Notes: a model not told the origin generated them from the sequence alone. A stretch of DNA of 64,000 bases from an uncultured Senegalimassilia sp. (GCF_934636665.1 NZ_CAKUAT010000008.1:42613-106612), one strand, 5' to 3'. Positions 8,585 to 17,226 are shown, counted from the first letter of the stretch. Translations and numbers: made by a program.

Positions 8585-11146
8585 ATGGGGAACCCGAACG
8601 GGCACTGCGCTTCGCCTGCCGAAGCCGCTCCGGAGTACTTCATGCGCGACGGGAAGCTGACCCGCCGCACGTTCATCAAGGGCGTCGGCGCCATCACGGT
8701 GGCGTCCGCGCTCGGATTCGGCGCACAGGCATCGCCCGAAGGCGTGGCCGTTGCCGACGAGGCTCCGGCCAAGGCCGGCGAGAAGTCGGTGCACGCGGTG
8801 TGCACCGTGAACTGCACGTCGCGTTGCCACCTGCACGGCACGGTGCGTGACGGCAAGCTGATCCGCGTGGAGCCGGGCAACATGCCGGGCCGTCCGGGTT
8901 ATGCGAACGCGTGCCTGCGCTCGATGAGCTACATCAAGCACGTGCAGGACGAAAACGCGCGTGTCATGTACCCCATGAAGCGCACGGGTGAGCGCGGTAG
9001 CGGTGAATTCGAGCGCATCACCTGGGATGAGGCCATCGACATCATCGCCGAAAAGCTCAACGCCGTGGTGGCGAAAGACCCGAAGAACGCGTCGTTCTAC
9101 TCGTTCACGGGCGACCTGGGCAAGCTGTCGTGGGAAGCCCCCACGCGTTTCGCCGGCTGCCTGGGCGCAACCACGTGGGATGTCGAGGGCATCATGGGCG
9201 ACCATGGTGCGTCCATGGGCATGACCATGGTGTTCGGCACGCATCGCGGCGCGCACGATTCGCGCGATTACCTGAACTCCAACCTGGTCATCTGCTGGGG
9301 CCGTAACCTGGCCGACACGCACACCTCCGAGCTGCGCGACTACGTGGCCGCGCGCAAAAACGGCGCGAAGATCATTGTCATCGACCCGCGCCAGTGCTCG
9401 ACGGCGGCCATGGCAGACGAGTGGATCGGCATCAACCCGCAGACCGACCCTGCCCTGGCGCTTGGCATGATGAACTGGATCATCGGCCACGACCTGCACG
9501 CGAAAGACAAACTGGTCGAGGAATCCGTTGCCCCGTACCTCATTCGCGAGGACAACGGCAAGTACCTGCGCATGGTCGACGGCAAGGTCGTCGAAAGCAC
9601 CGCCGACGACGCGGCCGACGCAACGTCCATCGGCTCCACGCCCGCTTCCCAGGGCGACGCCGGTTCGGGCGCGCACACGTACGTGATCTGGGACGAGCTG
9701 ACCGGCGCCGCTATGGATGCCCCGAAGGCCGCTGCCATCAAGGCCGGCGAAGTCAAGCCGGCGCTTTCCGGCACGTTCACCGTCGACGGCGTGAAGTGCC
9801 GCACGGCGTTCGATCACCTGGTTGACGGCTGCAAGGGCTACACGCCCGAGTACACGGGCAAGATCTGCGGCATCGATCCGGCGGTCGTTGAGCGTCTGGC
9901 CGAGGAATACATCACGGCCAAGCCTGCTGCTATCCGCATGGGCCAGGGCATGCAGCGCGTGAACCACTCGTATTCCCCGTTCCGCACCGTGGCGACGCTG
10001 GCCATGGTCGCCGGCTACATCGGCGTCAAAGGCGGCGGCGCGTCGCACGCAGGCGGCACCGCCACGAACAAGCCCGTCGCCGGCTACACGGGCCCGGTCT
10101 ACAACTACAAGGACTGGTCGAACACGGGCAAGAAGGCCAACATGGTTCCCTCGTCGCAGCTGTACAACGCTGCGGTCGACCGCAACCCCGTGGGCATCGA
10201 CTTCCTGTGGATCGCCAACTCCAACCTCATCAACATGTCTCCCGATTCGAATTACATGATCAACCATGTGCTTCCCGCCATCGACTTCATTGTGACTGCC
10301 GACCCGTGGTGGACCTGGACGGCGAAGTACTCCGACATCGTGCTGCCGGCAACGTCGTACTGGGAGCATTGGGACCTCATCGACCGCAGCCCGTGGGCTA
10401 TGTTCAACCAGCCGGCAATCGAGCCTCTGGGCGAGAGCAAGTCCGACGTCGAGATGATGACCGTGCTGGCGAAGAAGTGCGGCGTGGAACAGTACTGGGA
10501 CAAGACCGACGAGGAATGGATTCGCCAGTTCGTGGGCACCGACCATCCCGCATGGGCTGATCTTGATTGGAATCGCGACGTCGTTGAGCAGGGCATTTAC
10601 GGCCGCTCCGACGCCATCTACGAGCCGGCCATCGTCTACGCCGATGGCGCGGGCTACAAGACCGACACCGGCAAGTTCGAGTTCTACACGGAAAAGATGC
10701 TGCCGTTTGGCGAAGAGGTTCCCTCCTGGCTGCCCCCGGCGGAAGACCCGCGCGAAGGCGGGCTGGCCAAGAAGTACCCGCTTGTGTACATCCAGTATCA
10801 CGACCGTTTGAACGTGCACACGCAGCATATCCTCATTCCCGAGCTTGAGGTGGTGCAAAACGAGCCGCTGCTGCAGATGAACCCGAAGGACGCCCGCGAG
10901 CGCGGCCTTTCCCACGGCGATATCGTGCACGTGTTCAACGACCGCGGCGACATGAAGCTGCGCGTGTTTCTGACCGAGGGCATCGTGCCCGGCACGGTGG
11001 CAACGCAAAGCGGTTGGACGCCCGATCACTTCATCGAGGGCTGCTACCAGAACCTGACGCGCATGGCCATCAACGACGCGGAAGAGTCGTACAGCATGAC
11101 GAACTCGGCGTTCTACGACAACCTGGTCGAAGTCGAGAAGGCCTAA
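8585..11146 (+). CDS. Tat-exported DMSO-reductase-family molybdoenzyme, catalytic subunit
   Basis: 853 residues, full length. A twin-arginine signal TRRTFIKG (R27-R28) is followed by a hydrophobic stretch and AQA, indicating Tat export of the folded enzyme. An N-terminal [4Fe-4S] site is formed by C73-x3-C77-x3-C81 and C110. The segment 'IMGDHGASMG' lies where the molybdenum ligand is expected; a serine ligand is plausible. 'FIVTADPWWTWTAKYSDIVLPATSYWE' and the C-terminal 'HGDIVHVFNDRGDMKLRV' are typical of the family. The frame is open upstream to 8267, but only ATG 8585 has a good ribosome site (gaggga-ggacacc). It is followed by ferredoxin and anchor genes. Electron acceptor unknown; it is clearly divergent from the enzyme at 1-1914. 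Confidence 0.93.
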   Translation: MGNPNGHCASPAEAAPEYFMRDGKLTRRTFIKGVGAITVASALGFGAQASPEGVAVADEAPAKAGEKSVHAVCTVNCTSRCHLHGTVRDGKLIRVEPGNMPGRPGYANACLRSMSYIKHVQDENARVMYPMKRTGERGSGEFERITWDEAIDIIAEKLNAVVAKDPKNASFYSFTGDLGKLSWEAPTRFAGCLGATTWDVEGIMGDHGASMGMTMVFGTHRGAHDSRDYLNSNLVICWGRNLADTHTSELRDYVAARKNGAKIIVIDPRQCSTAAMADEWIGINPQTDPALALGMMNWIIGHDLHAKDKLVEESVAPYLIREDNGKYLRMVDGKVVESTADDAADATSIGSTPASQGDAGSGAHTYVIWDELTGAAMDAPKAAAIKAGEVKPALSGTFTVDGVKCRTAFDHLVDGCKGYTPEYTGKICGIDPAVVERLAEEYITAKPAAIRMGQGMQRVNHSYSPFRTVATLAMVAGYIGVKGGGASHAGGTATNKPVAGYTGPVYNYKDWSNTGKKANMVPSSQLYNAAVDRNPVGIDFLWIANSNLINMSPDSNYMINHVLPAIDFIVTADPWWTWTAKYSDIVLPATSYWEHWDLIDRSPWAMFNQPAIEPLGESKSDVEMMTVLAKKCGVEQYWDKTDEEWIRQFVGTDHPAWADLDWNRDVVEQGIYGRSDAIYEPAIVYADGAGYKTDTGKFEFYTEKMLPFGEEVPSWLPPAEDPREGGLAKKYPLVYIQYHDRLNVHTQHILIPELEVVQNEPLLQMNPKDARERGLSHGDIVHVFNDRGDMKLRVFLTEGIVPGTVATQSGWTPDHFIEGCYQNLTRMAINDAEESYSMTNSAFYDNLVEVEKA

Positions 11147-11159
11147 AGGGGGATAGGAC

Positions 11160-11729
11160 ATGAGCAACGAAGTTCATTACGGCATGGTCATCGACACCGA
11201 GCACTGCGTCGGCTGCCAGACCTGCACGATCAGCTGCAAGATTTCCAACGAAGTTCCGGGCTCTGCCCACTGGAATCATCTGGAAAGCCTCGACGGCGAT
11301 GAGCTGTACCAGGCCACGGGCACGTTCCCGTGTACGCGCCTGGCGTTTCGCCCGATGCTGTGCAACCACTGCGAAGACCCGGCGTGCGTGAAGCACTGCC
11401 CCACCCATGCCATGCACAAGGACGAGGAAACCGGGCTGGTGCTGGTGGACCAAGATCGCTGCATCGCGTGCGGTTACTGCACCTGGACCTGCCCGTACGG
11501 CGCCCCGTCCATGGACGACGCGCACCACGTCATGAGCAAGTGCACGTTCTGCAAGGACCGCATCGCCGAGGGCCAAAAGCCGTTCTGCGCGGAGGCGTGC
11601 CCGGCAAACGCTCGTGTGTTCGGCGATCTGAACGATCCCGAAAGCGAGCCGAGCAAGTTGCTGCAGCAGAAAAAGGGCGTTCAGTACCTGCCTGAAATGG
11701 GTACGAACCCGTCGGTCTATTACGTGTAA
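11160..11729 (+). CDS. DmsB-type ferredoxin subunit (second operon)
   Basis: 189-residue four-[4Fe-4S] electron-transfer protein: CVGCQTCTISC near residue 16, CNHCEDPACVKHCP, CIACGYCTWTCP, and CTFC with CAEACP. Its ribosome site 'aaaggggga' lies 5 nt before the ATG. It begins 13 nt after the catalytic gene and ends 14 nt before the anchor. It carries electrons from the anchor at 11744 to the catalytic subunit. It differs from the copy at 1942 in the spacing after the first cluster, so the two operons are old paralogues and not a recent duplication. Confidence 0.95.
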   Translation: MSNEVHYGMVIDTEHCVGCQTCTISCKISNEVPGSAHWNHLESLDGDELYQATGTFPCTRLAFRPMLCNHCEDPACVKHCPTHAMHKDEETGLVLVDQDRCIACGYCTWTCPYGAPSMDDAHHVMSKCTFCKDRIAEGQKPFCAEACPANARVFGDLNDPESEPSKLLQQKKGVQYLPEMGTNPSVYYV

Positions 11730-11743
11730 GGCGGTTGGTGAAC

Positions 11744-12514
11744 ATGATTTTGCATGTGCTTCCTTTGTTGGTGTTCACGACGTTCGCCGGTTTTGCGGCG
11801 GGCGCGTATGCGGTCGACGCGGTGTGCGGCAACGGCCGCGAGGCGAAGACCCCCTGGCTGTTCCCGCTCGTGTGCGTCGTGCTGCTGGGCATCGGCCTGT
11901 GCGGCACGCTGGCGCACCTGGGCCAGCCGCTGCGCTTCGTGAACGGCATGGCGAACCCCGCGTCGGGCATTTCGCAGGAGTCCTACTGGGCCATTGCGCT
12001 GGGTATCGTTATCGTGGTTGACCTGGTGCTTTCCTGGCGCGGCAAGACTGTGCGCGCGGTGCGTTGGGTTGGCGGCGCGGTTGCCGTGGGCTTCATGGTG
12101 GTGACCGGCTTGGCGTACTTCGACTGCCTGGGCCTGGTGGCTTGGCGCGGCGCGGCGACGCTGCCGGTGTTCATCCTGGGCGACGTGGCGCTGGGCGCTG
12201 GTCTGTGCGCCGTTCTGGCGAAGGCGGACGACTGGGCGGCAAGCCTGCTTTGCCCGGCGACGGTCGCAGCGCAGGCTGCATGGGGCGTGGCCATCGTGGC
12301 ATTCGGCCTGTACCTGCAGCGCAGCGGCCTTGACGCAACGGCCCTGTTGGCAGTGGCTTTCGTGCTGGGCCCTGTGTGCGCTTCCGTGGTTGCGGCCGCG
12401 GCGCGCTGCGGCAAGCTTGCGGGCAAGACGGCGGGCGTGGTCGTGCTCGTCTTGGCGTTCGCGAGCGTCGTGGTCGCCCGTTACGCGTTCTTCGCGATGG
12501 GCGTGGGCGCGTAA
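11744..12514 (+). CDS. DmsC-like membrane anchor (second operon)
   Basis: 256-residue protein with about eight hydrophobic helices, beginning MILHVLPLLVFTTFAGFAAGAYA. It shares the 'HLGQPLRFVNGMANPASGISQESYWA' block with DmsC-type anchors, where the histidine is conserved near the quinol site. ATG 11744 is chosen, with 'aaggcgg' nine nt upstream; TTG 11735 and GTG 11738 are alternative starts three and two codons earlier. It is last in the operon and is followed by a terminator at 12556-12591. Role: quinol oxidation for the enzyme encoded at 8585. Confidence 0.87.
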   Translation: MILHVLPLLVFTTFAGFAAGAYAVDAVCGNGREAKTPWLFPLVCVVLLGIGLCGTLAHLGQPLRFVNGMANPASGISQESYWAIALGIVIVVDLVLSWRGKTVRAVRWVGGAVAVGFMVVTGLAYFDCLGLVAWRGAATLPVFILGDVALGAGLCAVLAKADDWAASLLCPATVAAQAAWGVAIVAFGLYLQRSGLDATALLAVAFVLGPVCASVVAAAARCGKLAGKTAGVVVLVLAFASVVVARYAFFAMGVGA

Positions 12515-12555
12515 GGCCGACCGCTTTCGGCTGACGCTTCTCGATTCCTCCTTGT

Positions 12556-12595
12556 AAACCCGGTGGGCGGCTTGTGCTGCTCGCCGGGTTTCTTG
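12556..12595 (+). terminator. Terminator of the second molybdoenzyme operon
   Basis: Arms aaacccgg (12556-12563) and ccgggttt (12584-12591), with additional pairing of the GC-rich interior, are followed by 'cttg'. This is a moderate hairpin with a short T stretch, placed 42 nt after the anchor gene. Confidence 0.55.
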
Positions 12596-12728
12596 CGTTG
12601 CGGGGACGTTGCGCGCGGCTACGAGGCCGTTCGGCCAGCCGTCTCGATAGGCTGCACACTGCGCTACAGCCGTTCGCCGACCGTTTGCCGGCAATATTTC
12701 GCGACTGTTAATTCGCGGAAAAAGGGGG

Positions 12729-12757
12729 TTGCGTCCTTCGACGGCATCCCCTATAGT
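12729..12757 (+). promoter_or_regulatory. Sigma-70-type promoter of the T-box/ECF operon
   Basis: TTGCGT (12729-12734), a 17-bp spacer, and TATAGT (12752-12757). Transcription would start near 12764, shortly before the first helix of the T-box leader. Confidence 0.7.
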
Positions 12758-12784
12758 TCGTGCCACAACTTAATACCTTGAAAC

Positions 12785-13073
12785 CGTTGAGGCGAAAGTC
12801 AAGCCATCATAAGCGCTCACAGAGAGCGGGTGTTGCTGGGAATCCCGTAGAAATGCTGGGTGGTAAATGGTTCGCCGAGGGAAAGGGGAAAGGTTGACGG
12901 TTGCTGCGTTATCACGTGGCGGTCGGCAGCTGAGTATCTGGACCGTGAGCCTGCGTTAAGGGCAGAACATGTGTTGGCATGTTCGTGAGAGGGCTCCTTC
13001 GGGGGTCAAGTAAAGGTGGCACCGCAGATGTTACGTCTGTCCTTTATCTCAAAGGACAGACGTTTTTTATTTT
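12785..13073 (+). promoter_or_regulatory. T-box riboswitch, tryptophan-type features, with terminator
   Basis: Leader RNA carrying the T-box sequence AAAGGTGGCACCGC (13012-13025). The tRNA-pairing bulge is TGGC, which pairs with an NCCA end whose discriminator base is G, as in bacterial tRNA-Trp. Stem I has a base helix ggcgaa/ttcgcc (3' arm 12871-12876). The triplet TGG at 12868-12870 sits directly inside the specifier-loop position. The terminator has arms 13033-13045 and 13051-13063 followed by tttttt. The antiterminator uses aaagg (13012-13016) with ccttt (13041-13045). Uncharged tRNA-Trp should allow read-through into the TrpP-like transporter operon. Specifier assignment is inference; the T-box itself is clear. 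Confidence 0.88.
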
Positions 13074-13240
13074 GCGGGTTATTCGGGCCACGGGGCGCGG
13101 TGAGTCGCCATAGCCGCAAACCGGCCTTTGCTTGAAACCTGTAAGCCGATGATTCCTCATTCGCGTTCGTTGCCGGCAGACCGAAAGCCCGGGGACGGGC
13201 GATGACCGGCGGAAACCCCGCCAAGAAAGGAATGAGGATC

Positions 13241-13828
13241 ATGACTCAGAACGTTACAGCCCAGAAGCGTACGGTGGCAACCTCCGCGAAGAAGGAGGGC
13301 TTGTCCGTACAAGATCTTATCCTGGTGGCCGTGCTCATTGCAGCCGGCGCCGTCCTTAAGCTGACCGTTTCCAGCTTCCTCAGCTTTGCGGGCATGAAGC
13401 CCAATTTCATGATCGCCATGTACTGCCTGGCAATCATCCTTACGCGACCGAAAGTGTATCAATCCGTGGTGATCGGCCTGTTGGTGGGCCTGGTCAGCCA
13501 GCTTCCCATGCTGAACGCCACGCCGCTGGTGAACATTGCTTCCGAGATGCTGGGAGCTTTGGCGTGCGGTTTGCTGGTTACTGCCCTTGCGAAGGTAGCC
13601 GCCGACAATAAGGGTTTCCAGGACGTCGTTGCTCCCGTGATCACCACGTTCCTGTCCACCATCGTCTCCGGTTACACGTTCGCCATGATCGTGGGCGTCG
13701 CCGTTGCGCATCTTGAGCCGTTGGCCGTGTTCGGCGTATATGCCGTGATGGTGCTCGGCACGGCAACCATGAACGCCGTGCTGGCGGCCATCCTCACCCC
13801 GGTCCTGCGAGCTGTCTTGAAGCGATAA
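13241..13828 (+). CDS. trpP: TrpP-like ECF transporter substrate-binding (S) component, probable tryptophan
   Basis: 195-residue membrane protein with about five to six helices. The motif FAGMKPNFMIAMYCLAIIL resembles the GGMKPD-M-L-A-M signature of TrpP-family tryptophan transporters. It binds the substrate in the membrane and works with the energising module encoded next (13875-16341). ATG 13241 is preferred over ATG 13232 because 'aaagga' is nine nt upstream and 'gagg' lies between; the earlier ATG abuts the ribosome site. Control by a T-box with tRNA-Trp features supports tryptophan as substrate. A dedicated downstream ECF module makes this a group I-like arrangement. Confidence 0.85.
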   Translation: MTQNVTAQKRTVATSAKKEGLSVQDLILVAVLIAAGAVLKLTVSSFLSFAGMKPNFMIAMYCLAIILTRPKVYQSVVIGLLVGLVSQLPMLNATPLVNIASEMLGALACGLLVTALAKVAADNKGFQDVVAPVITTFLSTIVSGYTFAMIVGVAVAHLEPLAVFGVYAVMVLGTATMNAVLAAILTPVLRAVLKR

Positions 13829-13874
13829 CGGCCTGGTCATCGCCTGAGAGCCCATCATCAGGAAGGAGCATCCC

Positions 13875-14732
13875 ATGATCGAGATCTCGCAATTGTCGTT
13901 TCGCTATCGGGAGGGGGCCGAGCCTATCCTGCGCGGCATCGACCTTGCCATCCCTGACGGCTCGTTCGTGGGAGTCACCGGCGCCGCGGGCAGTGGAAAG
14001 TCCACGCTCACGTATGCGTTCAACGGCATCATCCCGCACTGCTATCCCGGTGATTTCTACGGCAGCGTGATCATCGACGGGATGGACACGTGCGAGGCAT
14101 CCTTGACCGACATCAGCCGCCTGGTCGGCAGCGTGTGCCAGGACATCGACTCGCAGATGGTGTCGTCGGTGGTCGAGGACGAGGTGCTGTACGGCCTTGA
14201 GAACTTCGGCGTGCCGAAGGACCAGGTGGAAGGCCGTATCGCCGAGGCGCTGGAGGCCATGGGAATCTCCGATCTGCGCCATCGCGGTATCGCCGAGCTT
14301 TCCGGCGGCCAGAAGCAGAAGGTGGCGGTGGCGTCGGTCATCGCGCTGAAGCCGCGCGTGCTGGTGCTCGATGAGCCGACGGCCGAGCTGGACCCGGCAT
14401 CGTCGCTGGCGGTGTTCGAGCTGCTGGCGCGATATGCCCGGGAAAACGGCACCACGGTCATCGTGGTGGAGCAGAAGATCGCGCTGCTGTCCGATTTCGC
14501 CGACATGCTGCTTATCGTGGACGGCGGCAAGGTTCGCTTCCAGGGAACGCCCGCCGAGGTGCTCGAGCATTCCGACGAGCTGTTGGAGATCGGCGTGAAC
14601 TGCCCGCGCTCCACTAGCTTGGTGAACCGGTTGCGTGCACGGGGCCTGGTGGATGCGCCGGCGGCGCGCAACGTGGACGAGGCCGTAAAGGTGTGCAAGC
14701 GGGTTTTAAGCGGAGAAGGGGCTTCGGCATGA
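13875..14732 (+). CDS. ECF transporter ATPase (EcfA-type, first subunit)
   Basis: 285-residue ABC ATPase. Walker A is GAAGSGKST (residues 36-44), the signature ELSGGQKQK is canonical, Walker B is VLVLDEPTAELD, and the switch histidine region is replaced by 'IVVEQKI', with the H-loop position occupied by Q as in many ECF ATPases. It powers uptake by the TrpP-like protein together with the second ATPase and EcfT. It starts 46 nt after the S component with 'aggaagg' upstream, and its TGA overlaps the ATG of the next gene, so the two are translationally coupled. Confidence 0.92.
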   Translation: MIEISQLSFRYREGAEPILRGIDLAIPDGSFVGVTGAAGSGKSTLTYAFNGIIPHCYPGDFYGSVIIDGMDTCEASLTDISRLVGSVCQDIDSQMVSSVVEDEVLYGLENFGVPKDQVEGRIAEALEAMGISDLRHRGIAELSGGQKQKVAVASVIALKPRVLVLDEPTAELDPASSLAVFELLARYARENGTTVIVVEQKIALLSDFADMLLIVDGGKVRFQGTPAEVLEHSDELLEIGVNCPRSTSLVNRLRARGLVDAPAARNVDEAVKVCKRVLSGEGASA

Positions 14733-15577
14733 TCGAGTTCGAGAACGTGAGCGCATCGTACGATGGCGAGCTGCCCATCCTGCGCGATGTGAGCTTCCGC
14801 ATCCCCGATGGCGATTTCGTCGCGTTCGTGGGCACGAACGGTGCGGGCAAATCAACCACGATGCGCTTGATTAACGGCCTGTTGAAGCCTTCGTCGGGCC
14901 AGGTCCTCATCGATGGCGTGCCCACCACGCAGCTGCGCACCAGCCAACTTGCCGCGAAGGTGGGCTTCCTGTTCCAAAACCCCGATCGCCAGATCTGCTG
15001 CTCCACCGTGCGCGAGGAGCTGCTGTTCGGTTTCCGCGCGCAAGGGCGCGCCGACGCCGAGGCCGAGGCGAAGGTGGATGCGATGATAGAGCGGTTCGGC
15101 TTCGACGGCGACGCCGAGCCGTTTCTGCTCAACCGCGGCACGCGCCAACTGTTGGCGCTGGCGTCGATCATCGTGATGGAGCCGCCCGTGGTGGTGCTCG
15201 ACGAGCCGACCACCGGCCTTGATTTCCGCGAGTGCGCCAAGGTGATGGACGTCATCGCCGAGCTGAACGCTCGCGGCACCACGGTGATCATGGTGTGCCA
15301 CGACATGGAGGTGGTGGCCGACTACGCTAAGCGGGTGATCGCCATGACCGCAGGTCAGGTGGTTGCCGACGGCGAAACGTTCGCCGTGCTGCGCGACCGC
15401 GACGTGCTGGCGCGCACGCATCTGCTGCCGCCGCAGATGGTGGACGTGTCGCTGCGTTTGGTCAAGGACGGCGCCGTGGTGGCGTCATCGCCGGCGGCGC
15501 TGGCGGATACGCTTGACGAGATGACCGATGCGCTTGCCTCTGCAGCGGGCGCTTGCGAAAGGACGGGTGCGCGATGA
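14729..15577 (+). CDS. ECF transporter ATPase (EcfA-type, second subunit) with degenerate ABC signature
   Basis: 282-residue ABC ATPase. Walker A GTNGAGKST (residues 35-43), Walker B VVVLDEPTTGLD and the H-loop region MVCHDME are intact. The signature expected as LSGGQ reads L-N-R-G-T (residues 134-138, context FLLNRGTRQ), so the loop that contacts the partner's ATP is degenerate. That predicts one of the two ATP sites of the heterodimer is weak or inactive (inference from ABC-ATPase mechanism). ATG 14729 overlaps the preceding TGA and has 'ggagaagggg' upstream. Its own TGA overlaps the next ATG. Confidence 0.92.
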   Translation: MIEFENVSASYDGELPILRDVSFRIPDGDFVAFVGTNGAGKSTTMRLINGLLKPSSGQVLIDGVPTTQLRTSQLAAKVGFLFQNPDRQICCSTVREELLFGFRAQGRADAEAEAKVDAMIERFGFDGDAEPFLLNRGTRQLLALASIIVMEPPVVVLDEPTTGLDFRECAKVMDVIAELNARGTTVIMVCHDMEVVADYAKRVIAMTAGQVVADGETFAVLRDRDVLARTHLLPPQMVDVSLRLVKDGAVVASSPAALADTLDEMTDALASAAGACERTGAR

Positions 15578-16341
15578 AGGGCTTCCTGGAATACGTGCCG
15601 GGCGACAGCCTGCTGCACCGCATGAACCCGGTTGCGAAACTGGCGGCGGCGTTTCTGCTGGTGATCGCCTGCTTCGCCACCAGCAACCTTGTGCTGCTGG
15701 CGTTGGTGATCGTGCTTGATGCGGTGCTCGCCGTGCAATGCAAGATGGTTTCGCAAACGCTGGGCCTGGCGAAGGCCGTGGCGTTGTTCTCGCTGGTTTT
15801 GGCGTTGATCGCGCTGCTGTTCACGCCGCAAGGCGATGTGCTGGCGCAGCTGCCGTGGGGCTACATCGGCACGGGGAGCGTGGCCGCGGCCGTGCTCATC
15901 GTGGTGCGGCTGGTCGCCTGCGCGGTGCCGCTGTTTCTGGTGTTCTACGTGACCAAGCTCACCGATATGGCGAATGCGCTGGTCAAGGTGCTGCACGTAC
16001 CGTATAAGTATGCGTTCACGTTCATGTCCACCGTGCATTTCATCCCCGTGTTCATGAACGATATGGCGGGCATCATGGAGGCGCAGACCGCGCGCGGCGT
16101 GGAATTCGACGGCGGCGTCTTGAAGAAGGTCCGCCTGATGATGCCGCTGTGCGTTCCGCTGCTGGTGTCGTCGGTGCGCAAAACCAACAGCGCCGCCATT
16201 GCCGCCGAGGTGCGAGGCTTCGATTTGCGGACCCGGGAAAGCGGCTTCAAGGAGTACCCGTTCGCATGCATCGACTTCGCGGCGCTTGCCGTGGCAGTTG
16301 CGATCGCGGCGGCGGCTGTTGCGTTGAGCGTGCTGCTATAG
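15574..16341 (+). CDS. ECF transporter transmembrane component (EcfT)
   Basis: 255-residue membrane protein with hydrophobic helices, joining the two ATPases to the S component. EcfT family marks are the paired Ala/Val-Arg-Gly motifs QTARGVEFD and AEVRGFDLRT, which are the coupling helices that seat on the ATPases. ATG 15574 overlaps the upstream TGA by ATGA. 'gaaaggacggg' precedes it. It is last in the operon and convergent with the macrodomain gene at 16384. Confidence 0.92.
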   Translation: MKGFLEYVPGDSLLHRMNPVAKLAAAFLLVIACFATSNLVLLALVIVLDAVLAVQCKMVSQTLGLAKAVALFSLVLALIALLFTPQGDVLAQLPWGYIGTGSVAAAVLIVVRLVACAVPLFLVFYVTKLTDMANALVKVLHVPYKYAFTFMSTVHFIPVFMNDMAGIMEAQTARGVEFDGGVLKKVRLMMPLCVPLLVSSVRKTNSAAIAAEVRGFDLRTRESGFKEYPFACIDFAALAVAVAIAAAAVALSVLL

Positions 16342-16383
16342 GCCTGTCGCTTCGCGGGGCGCGGTAAGGCGATAGCGGAGGGC

Positions 16384-17223
16384 CTACTCCTCCGTGTCGC
16401 TCTCGGGCTTCTCGTCTTCGCCGAGGATCGCGCGGTAGAAGTTCTCGTCCTGCTCGGTGTATACGTCGAAGATGACGTGCATGTCGGCGCCGGGCTCGTC
16501 GGCGGCGCGAGAGTTCAGCCACGCCTTCACCGCTTGCACGGCGATCTGCGCGCCTTCCTGCTGCGGAAATCCGAACACGCCGGTGGAGATGCAGCAGAAC
16601 GCCACCGACTTCGCCTTCGCCGCACATGCCGCATCCAGGCAGCTGATATAGCACTGCGTCAGTTGTTTGCGCTGTTCAAGCGTCGGTTTTCCTTTCGTCA
16701 TGGGGCCGACCGTGTGGATGATGTTATGCGAGGGGAGGTTATAGGCGGCCGTGACCTTCGCGCGGCCGACCGGCTCCTCGTAGCCTTGCTCTTGCATGAT
16801 CTGCGCGCATTTCAAGCGCAGTTGCACGCCGGCGAAGGTGTGGATGGCGTTGTCGATGCACAGGTGCCCGGGAATCCAGCAGCCCAGAAGCGCGCTGTTC
16901 GCCGCGTTGACGATGGCGTCGCATCGCAGAGCCGTGATGTCTCCGCGCCAGATGCTCAGGCGCGGGTCGGAGGCGGTGCGCGCAAGCTCGTCGGCTTCGG
17001 TGATGCCCGGTTCGGCAACCATGAGCTGGAGCACGCGGTCCTGCACCTTCAGAAACTCCGGCGAAGCGGGCTTCGGCTCGCGCGTGTTCACCAGCGCGCG
17101 GAACTGCTCCCATTGCTCCATGAACCAGCGCGGGTCCTCTTGCGGTTCAACGCGCTTATTCCCCGCGCCCCGTTCGTCCATCAGGTGATTTACCAGGAAG
17201 GCCATATCCTTTACCAATTGCAT
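16384..17223 (-). CDS. Zinc-type macrodomain protein, probable ADP-ribosyl hydrolase
   Basis: 279 residues. The C-terminal two-thirds is a macrodomain: WRGDITALRCDAIVNAANS (residues 92-110), then ALLGCWIPGHLCIDNAIH with C115, H120 and C122 spaced as the zinc ligands of the Zn-dependent macrodomain class (SpyMacroD/SauMacro type), and 'STGVFGFP' in the ligand loop. These enzymes remove ADP-ribose from protein side chains. The N-terminal ~85 residues are helical, as in that class. No lipoate or sirtuin genes adjoin it, unlike the classical SirTM operons, so this is a stand-alone copy. ATG 17223 is used; GTG 17226 lies closer to the AGGAG site (11 nt) and is an equal alternative. Confidence 0.88.
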   Translation of the reverse strand: MQLVKDMAFLVNHLMDERGAGNKRVEPQEDPRWFMEQWEQFRALVNTREPKPASPEFLKVQDRVLQLMVAEPGITEADELARTASDPRLSIWRGDITALRCDAIVNAANSALLGCWIPGHLCIDNAIHTFAGVQLRLKCAQIMQEQGYEEPVGRAKVTAAYNLPSHNIIHTVGPMTKGKPTLEQRKQLTQCYISCLDAACAAKAKSVAFCCISTGVFGFPQQEGAQIAVQAVKAWLNSRAADEPGADMHVIFDVYTEQDENFYRAILGEDEKPESDTEE

Positions 17224-17226
17224 CAC

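Noticed and set aside
8369..11167. 932-codon open frame on the - strand
   Set aside because: Antisense to the molybdoenzyme gene, which has a Tat signal, iron-sulfur site and operon partners. No ribosome site for the antisense frame.
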